Counted from the stretch's first letter, positions 28,401 to 43,716 are shown. The stretch: 64,000 bases of DNA from Pisaster brevispinus (GCA_023634235.1 JAMKCF010000031.1:930001-994000), one strand, 5' to 3'. A program made the numbers and translations. The notes: a model not told the origin generated them from the sequence alone.

Positions 28401-31400
28401 GCACCGTCAAATCGCTCTTTTATTTTCGACCCCAAAATTCAAAATGGCGACAGGGTACTACCTGTCAATTATTCCCAAAATTCGACCCCCGGTAACATGC
28501 CGGTTTTCGGCGATCACTTTTTGCGGACACCTCCCCCGATGGTGCTGGTTCGAATTCGAAGACCGCAACGATTTTATTCCATGAATTTTTGAGGTTTTTT
28601 GGGCAACAAAGATGGCGTCACCTTTTGGTAAAAAGCTGCTAATTGCCTAGGTTTTGGGATTTGGCCCTGTCCCCACACAGAAAAGGTCTTCAGGGAAGTC
28701 TAGTCTAGAAGGCTGCACCGTCAAATCGCACTTTTATTTTCGACCCCAAAATTCAAAATGGCGACAGGGTACTACCTGTCAATTATTCCCAAAATTCGAC
28801 CCCCGGTAACATGGCGATTTTTGGCGATCACTTTTTGCGGACTCCTCCGCCGATGGTGCTGGTTCGAGTTTGAAGACCGCAACGATTTTATTCCATGAAT
28901 TATTGAGGTTTTTTGGGCAACAAAGATGGCGTCACTTTTTGGTAGAAAGGTCCTAATTGCCCAGGTTTTGGGATTTGGCCATAACCCCACACAGAAAAGG
29001 TCTTCAGTGAAGTCTAGTTTAGAATGCTGCACCGTCAAATCGCACTTTTATTTTCGACCCCAAAATTCAAAATGGCGACAGGGTACTACCTGTCAATTAT
29101 TCCCAAAATTCGACCCCCGGTAACATGCCAGTTTTCGGCGATCACTTTTTGCGGACACCTCCCCCGATGGTGCTGGTTCGAATTCGAAGACCGCAACGAT
29201 TTTATTCCATGAATTTTTGAGGTTTTTTGGGCAATAAAGATGGCGTCACCTTATGGTAAAAAGCTGCTAATTGCCCAGGTTTTGTGATTTGGCCATGTCC
29301 CCACACAGAAAAGGTCTTCAGGGAAGTCTAGTCTAGAAGGCTGCACCGTCAAATCGCACTTTTATTTTCGACCCCAAAATTCAAAATGGCGACAGGGTAC
29401 TACCTGTCAATTATTCCCAAAATTCGACCCCCGGTAACATGGCGATTTTTGGTGATCACTTTTTGCGGACACCTTCGCCGATGGTGCTGGTTCGAATTCG
29501 AAGACCGCAACGATTTTATTCCATGAATTATTGAGGTTTTTGGGGCAACAAAGATGGCGTCACTTTTTGGTAGAAAGCTCCTAATTGCCCAGGTTTTGGG
29601 ATTTGGCCATGTCCCCACACAGAAAAGGTCTTCAGGGAAATCTAGTCTAGAATGCTGCACCGTCAAATCGCACTTTTATTTTCGACCCCAAAATTCAAAA
29701 TGGCGACAGGGTACTACCTGTCAATTATTCCCAAAATTCGACCCCGGTAATATGCCGATTTTTGGCGATCACTTTTTGCGGACACCTCCGCCGATGGTGC
29801 TGGTTCGAATTTGAAGACCGCAACGATTTTATTCCATGAACTATTGAGGTTTTTTGGGCAACAAAGATGGCGTCACTTTTTGGTAGAAAGCTGCTAATTG
29901 CCCAGGTTTTGGGATTTGGCCATAACCCCACACAGAAAAGGTCTTCAGTGAAGTCTAGTCTAGAATGCTGCCCCGTCAAATCGCACTTTTATTTTCGACC
30001 CCAAAATTCAAAATGGCGACAGGGTACTACCTGTCAATTATTCCCAAAATTCGACCCCCGGTAACATGCCGGTTTTCGGCGATCACTTTTTGCGGACACC
30101 TCCCCCGATGGTGCTGGTTCGAATTCGAAGACCGCAACGATTTTATTCCATGAATTTTTGAGGTTTTTTGGGCAACAAAGATGGCGTCACCTTTTGGTAA
30201 AAAGCTGCTAATTGCCCAGGTTTTGGGATTTGGCCATGTCCCCACACAGAAAAGGTCTTCAGGGAAGTCTAGTCTAGAAGGCTGCACCGTCAAATCGCAC
30301 TTTTATTTTCGACCCCAAAATTCAAAATGGCGACAGGGTACTACCTGTCAATTATTCCCAAAATTTGACCCCCGGTAACATGCCGATTTTTGGCGATCAC
30401 TTTTTGCGGACTCCTCCGCCGATGGTGCTGGTTCGAATTTGAAGACCGCAACGATTTTATTCCATGAATTATTGAGGTTTTTTGGGCAACAAAGATGGCG
30501 TCACTTTTTGGTAGAAAGCTGCTAATTGCCCAGGTTTTGGGATTTGGCCATGTCCCCACACAGAAAAGGTCTTCAGGGAAGTCTAGTCTAGAATGCTGCA
30601 CCGTCAAATCGCACTTTTATTTTCGACCCCAAAATTCAAAATGGCGACAGGGTACTACCTGTCAATTATTCCCAAAAATCGACCCCCGGTAACATGCCGA
30701 TTTTTGGCGATCACTTTTTGCGGACACCTCCGCCGATGGTGCTGGTTCGAATTTGAAGACCGCAACGATTTTATTCCATGAATTATTGAGGTTTTTTGGG
30801 CAATAAAGATGGCGTCACTTTTTGGTAGAAAGGTCCTTATTGCCCAGGTTTTGGGATTTGGCCATAACCCCACACAGAAAAGGTCTTCAGTGAAGTCTAG
30901 TCTAGAATGCTGCACCGTCAAATCGCATTTTTTTTTCGACCCCAAAATTCAAAATGGCGACAGGGTACTACCTGTCAATTATTCCCAAAATTCGACCCCC
31001 GGTAACATGCCGGTTTTCGGCGATCACTTTTTGCGGACACCTCCGCCGATGGTGCTGGTTCGAATTCGAAGACCGCAACGATTTTATTCCATGAATTTTT
31101 GAGGTTTTTTGGGCAACAAAGATGGCGTCACTTTTTGGTAGAAAGCTGCTAATTGCCCAGGTTTTGGGATTTGGCCATGTCCCCACACAGAAAAGGTCTT
31201 CAGGGAAGTCTAGTCTAGAATGCTGCACCGTCAAATCGCACTTTTATTTTCGACCCCAAAATTCAAAATGGCGACAGGGTACTACCTGTCAATTATTCCC
31301 AAAATTCGACCCCCGGTAACATGGCGATTTTTGGCGATCACTTTTTGCGGACACCTCCGCCGATGGTGCTGGTTCGAATTTGAAGACCGCAACGATTTTA

Positions 31401-34400
31401 TTCCATGAATTATTGAGGTTTTTTGGGCAACAAAGATGGCGTCACTTTTTGGTAGAAAGGTCCTTATTGCCCAGGTTTATTTTGGATTTGGCCATGTCCC
31501 CACACAGAAAAGGTCTTCAGGGAAGTCTAGTCTAGAAGGCTGCACCGTCAAATCGCACTTTTATTTTCGACCCCAAAATTCAAAATGGCGACAGGGTACT
31601 ACCTGTCAATTATTCCCAAAATTCGACCCCCGGTAACATGGCGATTTTTGGCGATCACTTTTTGCGGACTCCTCCGCCGATGGTGCTGGTTCGAATTTGA
31701 AGACCGCAACGATTTTATTCCATGAATTATTGAGGTTTTTTGGGCAACAAAGATGGCGTCACTTTTTGGTAGAAAGGTCCTAATTGCCCAGGTTTTGGGA
31801 TTTGGCCATAACCCCACACAGAAAAGGTCTTCAGTGAAGTCTAGTCTAGAATGCTGCACCGTCAAATCGCACTTTTATTTTCGACCCCAAAATTCAAAAT
31901 GGCGACAGGGTACTACCTGTCAATTATTCCCAAAATTCGACCCCCGGTAACATGCCGGTTTTCGGCGATCACTTTTTGCGGACACCTCCCCCGATTGTGC
32001 TGGTTCGAATTCGAAGACCGCAACGATTTTATTCCATGAATTTTTGAGGTTTTTTGGGCAACAAAGATGGCGTCACCTTTTGGTAAAAAGCTGCTAATTG
32101 CCCAGGTTTTGGGATTTGGCCATGTCCCCACACAGAAAAGGTCTTCAGGGAAGTCTAGTCTAGAATGCTGCACCGTCAAATCGCACTTTTATTTTCGACC
32201 CCAAAATTCAAAATGGCGACAGGGTGCTACCTGTCAATTATTCCCAAAATTCGACCCCCGGTAACATGGCGATTTTTGGTGATCACTTTTTGCAGACACC
32301 TCCGCCGATGGTGCTGGTTCGAATTCGAAGACCGCAACGATTTTATTCCATGAATTATTGAGGTTTTTTGGGCAACAAAGATGGCGTCACTTTTTGGTAG
32401 AAAGCTCCTAATTGCCCAGGTTTTGGGATTTGGCCATGTCCCCACACAGAAAAGGTCTTCAGGGAAATCTAGTCTAGAAGGCTGCACCGTCAAATCGCAC
32501 TTTTATTTTCGACCCCAAAATTCAAAATGGCGACAGGGTACTACCTGTCAGTTATTCCCAAAATTCGACCCCGGTAATATGCCGATTTTTGGCGATCACT
32601 TTTTGCGGACACCTCCGCCGATGGTGCTGGTTCGAATTTGAAGACCGCAACGATTTTATTCCATGAACTATTGAGGTTTTTTGGGCAACAAAGATGGCGT
32701 CACTTTTTGGTAGAAAGCTGCTAATTGCCCAGGTTTTGGGATTTGGCCATAACCCCACACAGAAAAGGTCCTCAGTGAAGTCTAGTCTAGAATGCTGCCC
32801 CGTCAAATCGCACTTTTATTTTCGACCCCAAAATTCAAAATGGCGACAGGGTACTCCCTGTCAATTATTCCCAAAATTCGACCCCCGGTAACATGCCGGT
32901 TTTCGGCGATCACTTTTTGCGGACACCTCCCCCGATGGTGCTGGTTCGAATTCGAAGACCGCAACGATTTTATTCCATGAATTTTTGAGGTTTTTTGGGC
33001 AACAAAGATGGCGTCACCTTTTGGTAAAAAGCTCCTAATTGCCCAGGTTTTGGGATTTGGCCATGTCCCCACACAGAAAAGGTCTTCAGGGAAGTCTAGT
33101 CTAGAAGGCTGCACCGTCAAATCGCACTTTTATTTTCGACCCCAAAATTCAAAATGGCGACAGGGTACTACCTGTCAATTATTCCCAAAATTCGACCCCC
33201 GGTAACATGCCGGTTTTCGGCGATCACTTTTTGCGGACACCTCCGCCGATGGTGCTGGTTCGAATTCGAAGACCGCAACGATTTTATTCCATGAATTTTT
33301 GAGGTTTTTTGGGCAACAAAGATGGCGTCACTTTTTGGTAGAAAGCTGCTAATTGCCCAGGTTTTGGGATTTGGCCATGTCCCCACACAGAAAAGGTCTT
33401 CAGGGAAGTCTAGTCTAGAATGCTGCACCGTCAAATCGCACTTTTATTTTCGACCCCAAAATTCAAAATGGCGACAGGGTACTACCTGTCAATTATTCCC
33501 AAAATTCGACCCCCGGTAACATGGCGATTTTTGGCGATCACTTTTTGCGGACACCTCCGCCGATGGTGCTGGTTCGAATTTGAAGACCGCAACGATTTTA
33601 TTCCATGAATTATTGAGGTTTTTTGGGCAACAAAGATGGCGTCACTTTTTGGTAGAAAGGTCCTAATTGCCCAGGTTTATTTTGGATTTGGCCATGTCCC
33701 CACACAGAAAAGGTCTTCAGGGAAGTCTAGTCTAGAAGGCTGCACCGTCAAATCGCACTTTTATTTTCGACCCCAAAATTCAAAATGGCGACAGGGTACT
33801 ACCTGTCAATTATTCCCAAAATTCGACCCCCGGTAACATGGCGATTTTTGGCGATCACTTTTTGCGGACTCCTCCGCCGATGGTGCTGGTTCGAATTTGA
33901 AGACCGCAACGATTTTATTCCATGAATTATTGAGGTTTTTTGGGCAACAAAGATGGCGTCACTTTTTGGTAGAAAGGTCCTAATTGCCCAGGTTTTGGGA
34001 TTTGGCCATAACCCCACACAGAAAAGGTCTTCAGTGAAGTCTAGTCTAGAATGCTGCACCGTCAAATCGCACTTTTATTTTCGACCCCAAAATTCAAAAT
34101 GGCGACAGGGTACTACCTGTCAATTATTCCCAAAATTCGACCCCCGGTAACATGCCGGTTTTCGGCGATCACTTTTTGCGGACACCTCCCCCGATTGTGC
34201 TGGTTCGAATTCGAAGACCGCAACGATTTTATTCCATGAATTTTTGAGGTTTTTTGGGCAACAAAGATGGCGTCACCTTTTGGTAAAAAGCTGCTAATTG
34301 CCCAGGTTTTGGGATTTGGCCATGTCCCCACACAGAAAAGGTCTTCAGGGAAGTCTAGTCTAGAATGCTGCACCGTCAAATCGCACTTTTATTTTCGACC

Positions 34401-37400
34401 CCAAAATTCAAAATGGCGACAGGGTGCTACCTGTCAATTATTCCCAAAATTCGACCCCCGGTAACATGGCGATTTTTGGTGATCACTTTTTGCAGACACC
34501 TCCGCCGATGGTGCTGGTTCGAATTCGAAGACCGCAACGATTTTATTCCATGAATTATTGAGGTTTTTTGGGCAACAAAGATGGCGTCACTTTTTGGTAG
34601 AAAGCTCCTAATTGCCCAGGTTTTGGGATTTGGCCATGTCCCCACACAGAAAAGGTCTTCAGGGAAATCTAGTCTAGAATGCTGCACCGTCAAATCGCAC
34701 TTTTATTTTCGACCCCAAAATTCAAAATGGCGACAGGGTACTACCTGTCAGTTATTCCCAAAATTCGACCCCGGTAATATGCCGATTTTTGGCGATCACT
34801 TTTTGCGGACACCTCCGCCGATGGTGCTGGTTCGAATTTGAAGACCGCAACGATTTTATTCCATGAACTATTGAGGTTTTTTGGGCAACAAAGATGGCGT
34901 CACTTTTTGGTAGAAAGCTGCTAATTGCCCAGGTTTTGGGATTTGGCCATAACCCCACACAGAAAAGGTCCTCAGTGAAGTCTAGTCTAGAATGCTGCCC
35001 CGTCAAATCGCACTTTTATTTTCGACCCCAAAATTCAAAATGGCGACAGGGTACTACCTGTCAATTATTCCCAAAATTCGACCCCCGGTAACATGCCGGT
35101 TTTCGGCGATCACTTTTTGCGGACACCTCCCCCGATGGTGCTGGTTCGAATTCGAAGACCGCAACGATTTTATTCCATGAATTTTTGAGGTTTTTTGGGC
35201 AACAAAGATGGCGTCACCTTTTGGTAAAAAGCTGCTAATTGCCCAGGTTTTGGGATTTGGCCATGTCCCCACACAGAAAAGGTCTTCAGGGAAGTCTAGT
35301 CTAGAAGGCTGCACCGTCAAATCGCACTTTTATTTTCGACCCCAAAATTCAAAATGGCGACAGGGTACTACCTGTCAATTATTCCCAAAATTCGACCCCC
35401 GGTAACATGGCGATTTTTGGCGATCACTTTTTGCGGACTCCTCCGCCGATGGTGCTGGTTCGAATTTGAAGACCGCAACGATTTTATTCCATGAATTATT
35501 GAGATTTTTGGGCAACAAAGATGGCGTCACTTTTTGGTAGAAAGGTCCTAATTGCCCAGGTTTTGGGATTTGGCCATAACCCCACACAGAAAAGGTCTTC
35601 AGTGAAGTCTAGTTTAGAATGCTGCACCGTCAAATCGCACTTTTATTTTCGACCCCAAAATTCAAAATGGCGACAGGGTACTACCTGTCAATTATTCCCA
35701 AAATTCGACCCCCGGTAACATGCCGGTTTTCGGCGATCACTTTTTGCGGACACCTCCCCCGATGGTGCTGGTTCGAATTCGAAGACCGCAACGATTTTAT
35801 TCCATGAATTTTTGAGGTTTTTTGGGCAACAAAGATGGCGTCACCTTTTGGTAAAAAGCTGCTAATTGCCCAGGTTTTGTGATTTGGCCATGTCCCCACA
35901 CAGAAAAGGTCTTCAGGGAAGTGTAGTCTAGAAGGCTGCACCGTCAAATCGCACTTTTATTTTCGACCCCAAAATTCAAAATGGCGACAGGGTACTACCT
36001 GTCAATTATTTCCAAAATTCGACCCCCGGTAACATGGCGATTTTTGGTGATCACTTTTTGCGGACACCTCCGCCGATGGTGCTGGTTCGAATTCGAAGAC
36101 CGCAACGATTTTATTCCATGAATTATTGAGGTTTTTGGGGCAACAAAGATGGCGTCACTTTTTGGTAGAAAGCTCCTAATTGCCCAGGTTTTGGGATTTG
36201 GCCATAACCCCACACAGAAAAGGTCTTCAGTGAAGTCTAGTCTAGAATGCTGCACCGTCAAATCGCACTTTTATTTTCGACCCCAAAATTCAAAATGGCG
36301 ACAGGGTACTACCTGTCAATTATTCCCAAAATTCGACCCCCGGTAACATGCCGGTTTTCGGCGATCACTTTTGCGGACACCTCCCCCGATGGTGCTGGTT
36401 CGAATTCGAAGACCGCAACGATTTTATTCCATGAATTTTTGAGGTTTTTTGGGCAACAAAGATGGCGTCACCTTTTGGTAAAAAGCTGCTAATTGCCCAG
36501 GTTTTGGGATTTGGCCATGTCCCCACACAGAAAAGGTCTTCAGGGAAGTCTAGTCTATCATGCTGCACCGTCAAATCGCTCTTTTATTTTCGACCCCAAA
36601 ATTCAAAATGGCGACAGGGTACTACCTGTCAATTATTCCCAAAATTCGACCCCCGGTAACATGCCGGTTTACGGCGATCACTTTTTGCGGACACCTCCCC
36701 CGATGGTGCTGGTTCGAATTCGAAGACCGCAACGATTTTATTCCATGAATTTTTGAGGTTTTTTGGGCAACAAAGATGGCGTCACCTTTTGGTAAAAAGC
36801 TGCTAATTGCCTAGGTTTTGGGATTTGGCCCTGTCCCCACACAGAAAAGGTCTTCAGGGAAGTCTAGTCTAGAAGGCTGCACCGTCAAATCGCACTTTTA
36901 TTTTCGACCCCAAAATTCAAAATGGCGACAGGGTACTACCTGTCAATTATTCCCAAAATTCGACCCCCGGTAACATGGCGATTTTTGGCGATCACTTTTT
37001 GCGGACTCCTCCGCCGATGGTGCTGGTTCGAGTTTGAAGACCGCAACGATTTTATTACATGAATTATTGAGATTTTTGGGCAACAAAGATGGCGTCACTT
37101 TTTGGTAGAAAGGTCCTAATTGCCCAGGTTTTGGGATTTGGCCATAACCCCACACAGAAAAGGTCTTCAGTGAAGTCTAGTCTAGAATGCTGCACCGTCA
37201 AATCGCACTTTTATTTTCGACCCCAAAATTCAAAATGGCGACAGGGTACTACCTGTCAATTATTCCCAAAATTCGACCCCCGGTAACATGCCAGTTTTCG
37301 GCGATCACTTTTTGCGGACACCTCCCCCGATGGTGCTGGTTCGAATTCGAAGACCGCAACGATTTTATTCCATGAATTTTTGAGGTTTTTTGGGCAACAA

Positions 37401-39480
37401 AGATGGCGTCACCTTATGGTAAAAAGCTGCTAATTGCCCAGGTTTTGTGATTTGGCCATGTCCCCACACAGAAAAGGTCTTCAGGGAAGTCTAGTCTAGA
37501 AGGCTGCACCGTCAAATCGCACTTTTATTTTCGACCCCAAAATTCAAAATGGCGACAGGGTACTACCTGTCAATTATTCCCAAAATTCGACCCCCGGTAA
37601 CATGGCGATTTTTGGTGATCACTTTTTGCGGACACCTTCGCCGATGGTGCTGGTTCGAATTCGAAGACCGCAACGATTTTATTCCATGAATTATTGAGGT
37701 TTTTGGGGCAACAAAGATGGCGTCACTTTTTGGTAGAAAGCTCCTAATTGCCCAGGTTTTGGGATTTGGCCATGTCCCCACACAGAAAAGGTCTTCAGGG
37801 AAATCTAGTCTAGAATGCTGCACCGTCAAATCGCACTTTTATTTTCGACCCCAAAATTCAAAATGGCGACAGGGTACTACCTGTCAATTATTCCCAAAAT
37901 TCGACCCCGGTAATATGCCGATTTTTGGCGATCACTTTTTGCGGACACCTCCGCCGATGGTGCTGGTTCGAATTTGAAGACCGCAACGATTTTATTCCAT
38001 GAACTATTGAGGTTTTTTGGGCAACAAAGATGGCGTCACTTTTTGGTAGAAAGCTGCTAATTGCCCAGGTTTTGGGATTTGGCCATAACCCCACACAGAA
38101 AAGGTCTTCAGTGAAGTCTAGTCTAGAATGCTGCCCCGTCAAATCGCACTTTTATTTTCGACCCCAAAATTCAAAATGGCGACAGGGTACTACCTGTCAA
38201 TTATTCCCAAAATTCGACCCCCGGTAACATGCCGGTTTTCGGCGATCACTTTTTGCGGACACCTCCCCCGATGGTGCTGGTTCGAATTCGAAGACCGCAA
38301 CGATTTTATTCCATGAATTTTTGAGGTTTTTTGGGCAACAAAGATGGCGTCACCTTTTGGTAAAAAGCTGCTAATTGCCCAGGTTTTGGGATTTGGCCAT
38401 GTCCCCACACAGAAAAGGTCTTCAGGGAAGTCTAGTCTAGAAGGCTGCACCGTCAAATCGCACTTTTATTTTCGACCCCAAAATTCAAAATGGCGACAGG
38501 GTACTACCTGTCAATTATTCCCAAAATTTGACCCCCGGTAACATGCCGATTTTTGGCGATCACTTTTTGCGGACTCCTCCGCCGATGGTGCTGGTTCGAA
38601 TTTGAAGACCGCAACGATTTTATTCCATGAATTATTGAGGTTTTTTGGGCAACAAAGATGGCGTCACTTTTTGGTAGAAAGCTGCTAATTGCCCAGGTTT
38701 TGGGATTTGGCCATGTCCCCACACAGAAAAGGTCTTCAGGGAAGTCTAGTCTAGAATGCTGCACCGTCAAATCGCACTTTTATTTTCGACCCCAAAATTC
38801 AAAATGGCGACAGGGTACTACCTGTCAATTATTCCCAAAATTCGACCCCCGGTAACATGCCGATTTTTGGCGATCACTTTTTGCGGACACCTCCGCCGAT
38901 GGTGCTGGTTCGAATTTGAAGACCGCAACGATTTTATTCCATGAATTATTGAGGTTTTTTGGGCAATAAAGATGGCGTCACTTTTTGGTAGAAAGGTCCT
39001 AATTGCCCAGGTTTTGGGATTTGGCCATAACCCCACACAGAAAAGGTCTTCAGTGAAGTCTAGTCTAGAATGCTGCACCGTCAAATCGCATTTTTTTTTT
39101 CGACCCAAAAATTCAAAATGGCGACAGGGTACTACCTGTCAATTATTCCCAAAATTCGACCCCCGGTAACATGCCGGTTTTCGGCGATCACTTTTTGCGG
39201 ACACCTCCGCCGATGGTGCTGGTTCGAATTCGAAGACCGCAACGATTTTATTCCATGAATTTTTGAGGTTTTTTGGGCAACAAAGATGGCGTCACTTTTT
39301 GGTAGAAAGCTGCTAATTGCCCAGGTTTTGGGATTTGGCCATGTCCCCACACAGAAAAGGTCTTCAGGGAAGTCTAGTCTAGAATGCTGCACCGTCAAAT
39401 CGCACTTTTATTTTCGACCCCCAAAATTCAAAATGGCGACAGGGTACTACCTGTCAATTATTCCCAAAATTCGACCCCCG
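25470..39480. repeat. Higher-order repeat, period about 8,165 bp (26 monomers), about 1.7 copies
   Basis: Rare variants recur at a constant offset of 8,163-8,165 bp. The insertion that lengthens the T-run after GCCCAGG at about 25510 recurs near 33675. The GGGTGCTACC variant near 26258 recurs at 34423. The long T-run after AATCGCA at 30927 recurs at 39090. Monomer order is conserved between about 25.47-31.4 kb and 33.64-39.4 kb, with only scattered substitutions. The match indicates segmental duplication or unequal exchange of a block of 26 monomers, recent enough to keep private variants. Confidence 0.85.
30960..35370. repeat. Higher-order repeat, two tandem copies of about 2,200 bp (7 monomers)
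   Basis: Variants at 30968-33165 recur at 33168-35365 with an offset of 2,200 bp. They include the GTTTATTTTGG variant near 31477 and 33677, GGGTGCTACC at 32223 and 34423, and the GAACTATTGAGG and GCTGCCCCGTC variants. Seven 314-bp monomers make 2,198 bp; the extra bases come from the T-run insertion. This block is nested inside the 8.2-kb period and must be a separate, later event. Confidence 0.85.
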
Positions 39481-42400
39481 GTAACATGCCGGTTTTCGGC
39501 GATCACTTTTTGCGGACACCTCCCCCGATGGTGCTGGTTCGAATTCGAAGGCCGCAACGATTTTATTCCATGAATTTTTGAGGTTTTTTGGGCAACAAAG
39601 ATGGCGTCACCCTTTGGAAAAATGCGCTAATTGTCCAGGTTTTGGGATTTGGCCATGTCCCCACACAGAAAAGGTCTTCAGGGAAGTCTAGTCTAGAATG
39701 CTGCACCGTCAAATCGCACTTTTATTTTCGACCCCAAAATTCAAAGTGGCGACAGGGTACTACCTGTCAATTATTCCCAAAATTCGACCACCGGTAACGT
39801 GGCGATTTTTGGCGATCACTTTTTGCGGACACCTCCGCCGATGGTGCTGGTTCGAATTTGAAGACCGCAACGATTTTATTCCATGAATTATTGAGGTTTT
39901 TTGGGCAACAAAGATGGCTCAACTTTTTGGTAGAAAGCTGCTAATTGCCCAGGTTTTGGGATTTGGCTCCCGGTAACATGCCGATTCCATGAATTATTGA
40001 GGTTTTTGGGCAACAAAGATGGCGTCACTTTTTGGTAGAAAGCTCCCAATTGCCCAGGTTTTGGGATTTGGCCATGTCCCCACACAGAAAAGGTCGTCAG
40101 GGAAGTCTAGTCTATCATGCTGCACCGTCAAATCGCACTTTTATTTTCCACCCCCAAATTCAAAATGGCGACAGGGTACTACCTGTCAATTATTCCAAAA
40201 ATTCGACCCCCGGTAACATGCTGATTTTTGGCGATCATTTTTTGCGGACACCTCCGCCGATGGTGCTGGTTGGAATTTGAAGACCGCTACGATTTTATTC
40301 CATGAATTATTGAGGTTTTTGGGGCAACAAAGATGGCGTCACTTTTTGGTAGAAAGCTCCTAATTGCCCAGGTTTTGGGATTTGGCCATGTCCCCACACA
40401 GAAAAGGTCTTCAGGGAAGTCTAGTCTATCATGCTGCACCGTCAAATCGCACTTTTATTTTCGACCCCCAAATTCAAAATGGCGACAGGGTACTACCTGT
40501 CAATTATTCCAAAAATTCGACCCCCGGTAACATGCTGATTTTTGGCGATCACTTTTTGCGGACACCTCCGCCGATGGTGCTGGTTGGAATTTGAAGACCG
40601 CAACGATTTTATTCCATGAATTTTTGAGGTTTTTTGGGCAACAAAGATGGCGTCACTTTTTGGTAAAAGCTGCTAATTGCCCAGGTATTGGGATTTGGCC
40701 ATGTCCCCACACAGAAAAGGTCTTCAGGGAAGTCTAGTCTAGAATGCTGCACCGTCAAATCGCACTTTTATTTTCGACCCCAAAATTCAAAATGGCGACA
40801 GGGTACTACCTGTCAATTATTACCAAAATTCGACCCCCGGTAACATGCCGGTTTTCGGCGATCACTTTTTGCGGACACCTCCCCCGATGGTGCTGGTTCG
40901 AATTCGAAGACCGCAACGATTTTATTCCATGAATTTTTGAGGTTTTTTGGGCAACAAAGATGGCGTCACCTTTTGGAAAAATGCGCTAATTGCCCAGGTT
41001 TTGGGATTTGGCCATGTCCCCACACAGAAAAGGTCTTCAGGGAAGTCTAGTCTAGAATGCTGCACCGTCAAATCGCACTTTTATTTTCGACCCCAAAATT
41101 CAAAATGGCGACAGGGTACTACCTGTCAATTATTCCCAAAATTTGACCCCCGGTAACATGCCGATTTTTGGCGATCACTTTTTGCGGACTCCTCCGCCGA
41201 TGGTGCTGGTTCGAATTTGAAGACCGCAACGATTTTATTCCATGAATTATTGAGGTTTTTTGGGCAACAAAGATGGCGTCACTTTTTGGTAGAAAGCTGC
41301 TAATTGCCCAGGTTTTGGGATTTGGCCATGTCCCCACACAGAAAAGGTCTTCAGGGAAGTCTAGTCTAGAATGCTGCACCGTCAAATCGCACTTTTATTT
41401 TCGACCCCAAAATTCAAAATGGCGACAGGGTACTACCTGTCAATTATTCCCAAAATTCGACCCCCGGTAACATGCCGATTTTTGGCGATCACTTTTTGCG
41501 GACACCTCCGCCGATGGTGCTGGTTCGAATTTGAAGACCGCAACGATTTTATTCCATGAATTATTGAGGTTTTTTGGGCAATAAAGATGGCGTCACTTTT
41601 TGGTAGAAAGGTCCTAATTGCCCAGGTTTTGGGATTTGGCCATAACCCCACACAGAAAAGGTCTTCAGTGAAGTCTAGTCTAGAATGCTGCACCGTCAAA
41701 TCGCATTTTTTTTTTCGACCCAAAAATTCAAAATGGCGACAGGGTACTACCTGTCAATTATTCCCAAAATTCGACCCCCGGTAACATGCCGGTTTTCGGC
41801 GATCACTTTTTGCGGACACCTCCGCCGATGGTGCTGGTTCGAATTCGAAGACCGCAACGATTTTATTCCATGAATTTTTGAGGTTTTTTGGGCAACAAAG
41901 ATGGCGTCACTTTTTGGTAGAAAGCTGCTAATTGCCCAGGTTTTGGGATTTGGCCATGTCCCCACACAGAAAAGGTCTTCAGGGAAGTCTAGTCTAGAAT
42001 GCTGCACCGTCAAATCGCACTTTTATTTTCGACCCCCAAAATTCAAAATGGCGACAGGGTACTACCTGTCAATTATTCCCAAAATTCGACCCCCGGTAAC
42101 ATGCCGGTTTTCGGCGATCACTTTTTGCGGACACCTCCCCCGATGGTGCTGGTTCGAATTCGAAGGCCGCAACGATTTTATTCCATGAATTTTTGAGGTT
42201 TTTTGGGCAACAAAGATGGCGTCACCCTTTGGAAAAATGCGCTAATTGTCCAGGTTTTGGGATTTGGCCATGTCCCCACACAGAAAAGGTCTTCAGGGAA
42301 GTCTAGTCTAGAATGCTGCACCGTCAAATCGCACTTTTATTTTCGACCCCAAAATTCAAAGTGGCGACAGGGTACTACCTGTCAATTATTCCCAAAATTC

Positions 42401-43716
42401 GACCACCGGTAACGTGGCGATTTTTGGCGATCACTTTTTGCGGACACCTCCGCCGATGGTGCTGGTTCGAATTTGAAGACCGCAACGATTTTATTCCATG
42501 AATTATTGAGGTTTTTTGGGCAACAAAGATGGCTCAACTTTTTGGTAGAAAGCTGCTAATTGCCCAGGTTTTGGGATTTGGCTCCCGGTAACATGCCGAT
42601 TCCATGAATTATTGAGGTTTTTGGGCAACAAAGATGGCGTCACTTTTTGGTAGAAAGCTCCCAATTGCCCAGGTTTTGGGATTTGGCCATGTCCCCACAC
42701 AGAAAAGGTCGTCAGGGAAGTCTAGTCTATCATGCTGCACCGTCAAATCGCACTTTTATTTTCCACCCCCAAATTCAAAATGGCGACAGGGTACTACCTG
42801 TCAATTATTCCAAAAATTCGACCCCCGGTAACATGCTGATTTTTGGCGATCATTTTTTGCGGACACCTCCGCCGATGGTGCTGGTTGGAATTTGAAGACC
42901 GCTACGATTTTATTCCATGAATTATTGAGGTTTTTGGGGCAACAAAGATGGCGTCACTTTTTGGTAGAAAGCTCCTAATTGCCCAGGTTTTGGGATTTGG
43001 CCATGTCCCCACACAGAAAAGGTCTTCAGGGAAGTCTAGTCTATCATGCTGCACCGTCAAATCGCACTTTTATTTTCGACCCCCAAATTCAAAATGGCGA
43101 CAGGGTACTACCTGTCAATTATTCCAAAAATTCGACCCCCGGTAACATGCTGATTTTTGGCGATCACTTTTTGCGGACACCTCCGCCGATGGTGCTGGTT
43201 GGAATTTGAAGACCGCAACGATTTTATTCCATGAATTTTTGAGGTTTTTTGGGCAACAAAGATGGCGTCACTTTTTGGTAAAAGCTGCTAATTGCCCAGG
43301 TATTGGGATTTGGCCATGTCCCCACACAGAAAAGGTCTTCAGGGAAGTCTAGTCTAGAATGCTGCACCGTCAAATCGCACTTTTATTTTCGACCCCAAAA
43401 TTCAAAATGGCGACAGGGTACTACCTGTCAATTATTACCAAAATTCGACCCCCGGTAACATGCCGGTTTTCGGCGATCACTTTTTGCGGACACCTCCCCC
43501 GATGGTGCTGGTTCGAATTCGAAGACCGCAACGATTTTATTCCATGAATTTTTGAGGTTTTTTGGGCAACAAAGATGGCGTCACCTTTTGGAAAAATGCG
43601 CTAATTGCCCAGGTTTTGGGATTTGGCCATGTCCCCACACAGAAAAGGTCTTCAGGGAAGTCTAGTCTAGAATGCTGCACCGTCAAATCGCACTTTTATT
43701 TTCGACCCCAAAATTC
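38456..43716. repeat. Higher-order repeat, two tandem copies of about 2,615 bp
   Basis: The segment 38456-41070 is repeated at 41071-43685 with an offset of exactly 2,615 bp. Shared private variants include the T-run at 39090/41705, the AAAATGCGCTAATTG variant, the GGTCGTCAGG variant and the doubly deleted monomer at 39965/42580. The copies look almost identical by eye. The unit is not an integer number of monomers because it contains the truncated one. Confidence 0.88.
39955..40005. repeat. Doubly deleted satellite monomer, also at 42580 and 43939
   Basis: GGGATTTGGC is followed at 39965 by CTCCCGGTAACATGCCGATTCC, so two internal segments of the monomer are missing. The same junction recurs at 42580 (2,615 bp later) and, with nearby differences, at 43939. 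It is a marker for the latest duplications at the right-hand end of the array. Confidence 0.85.
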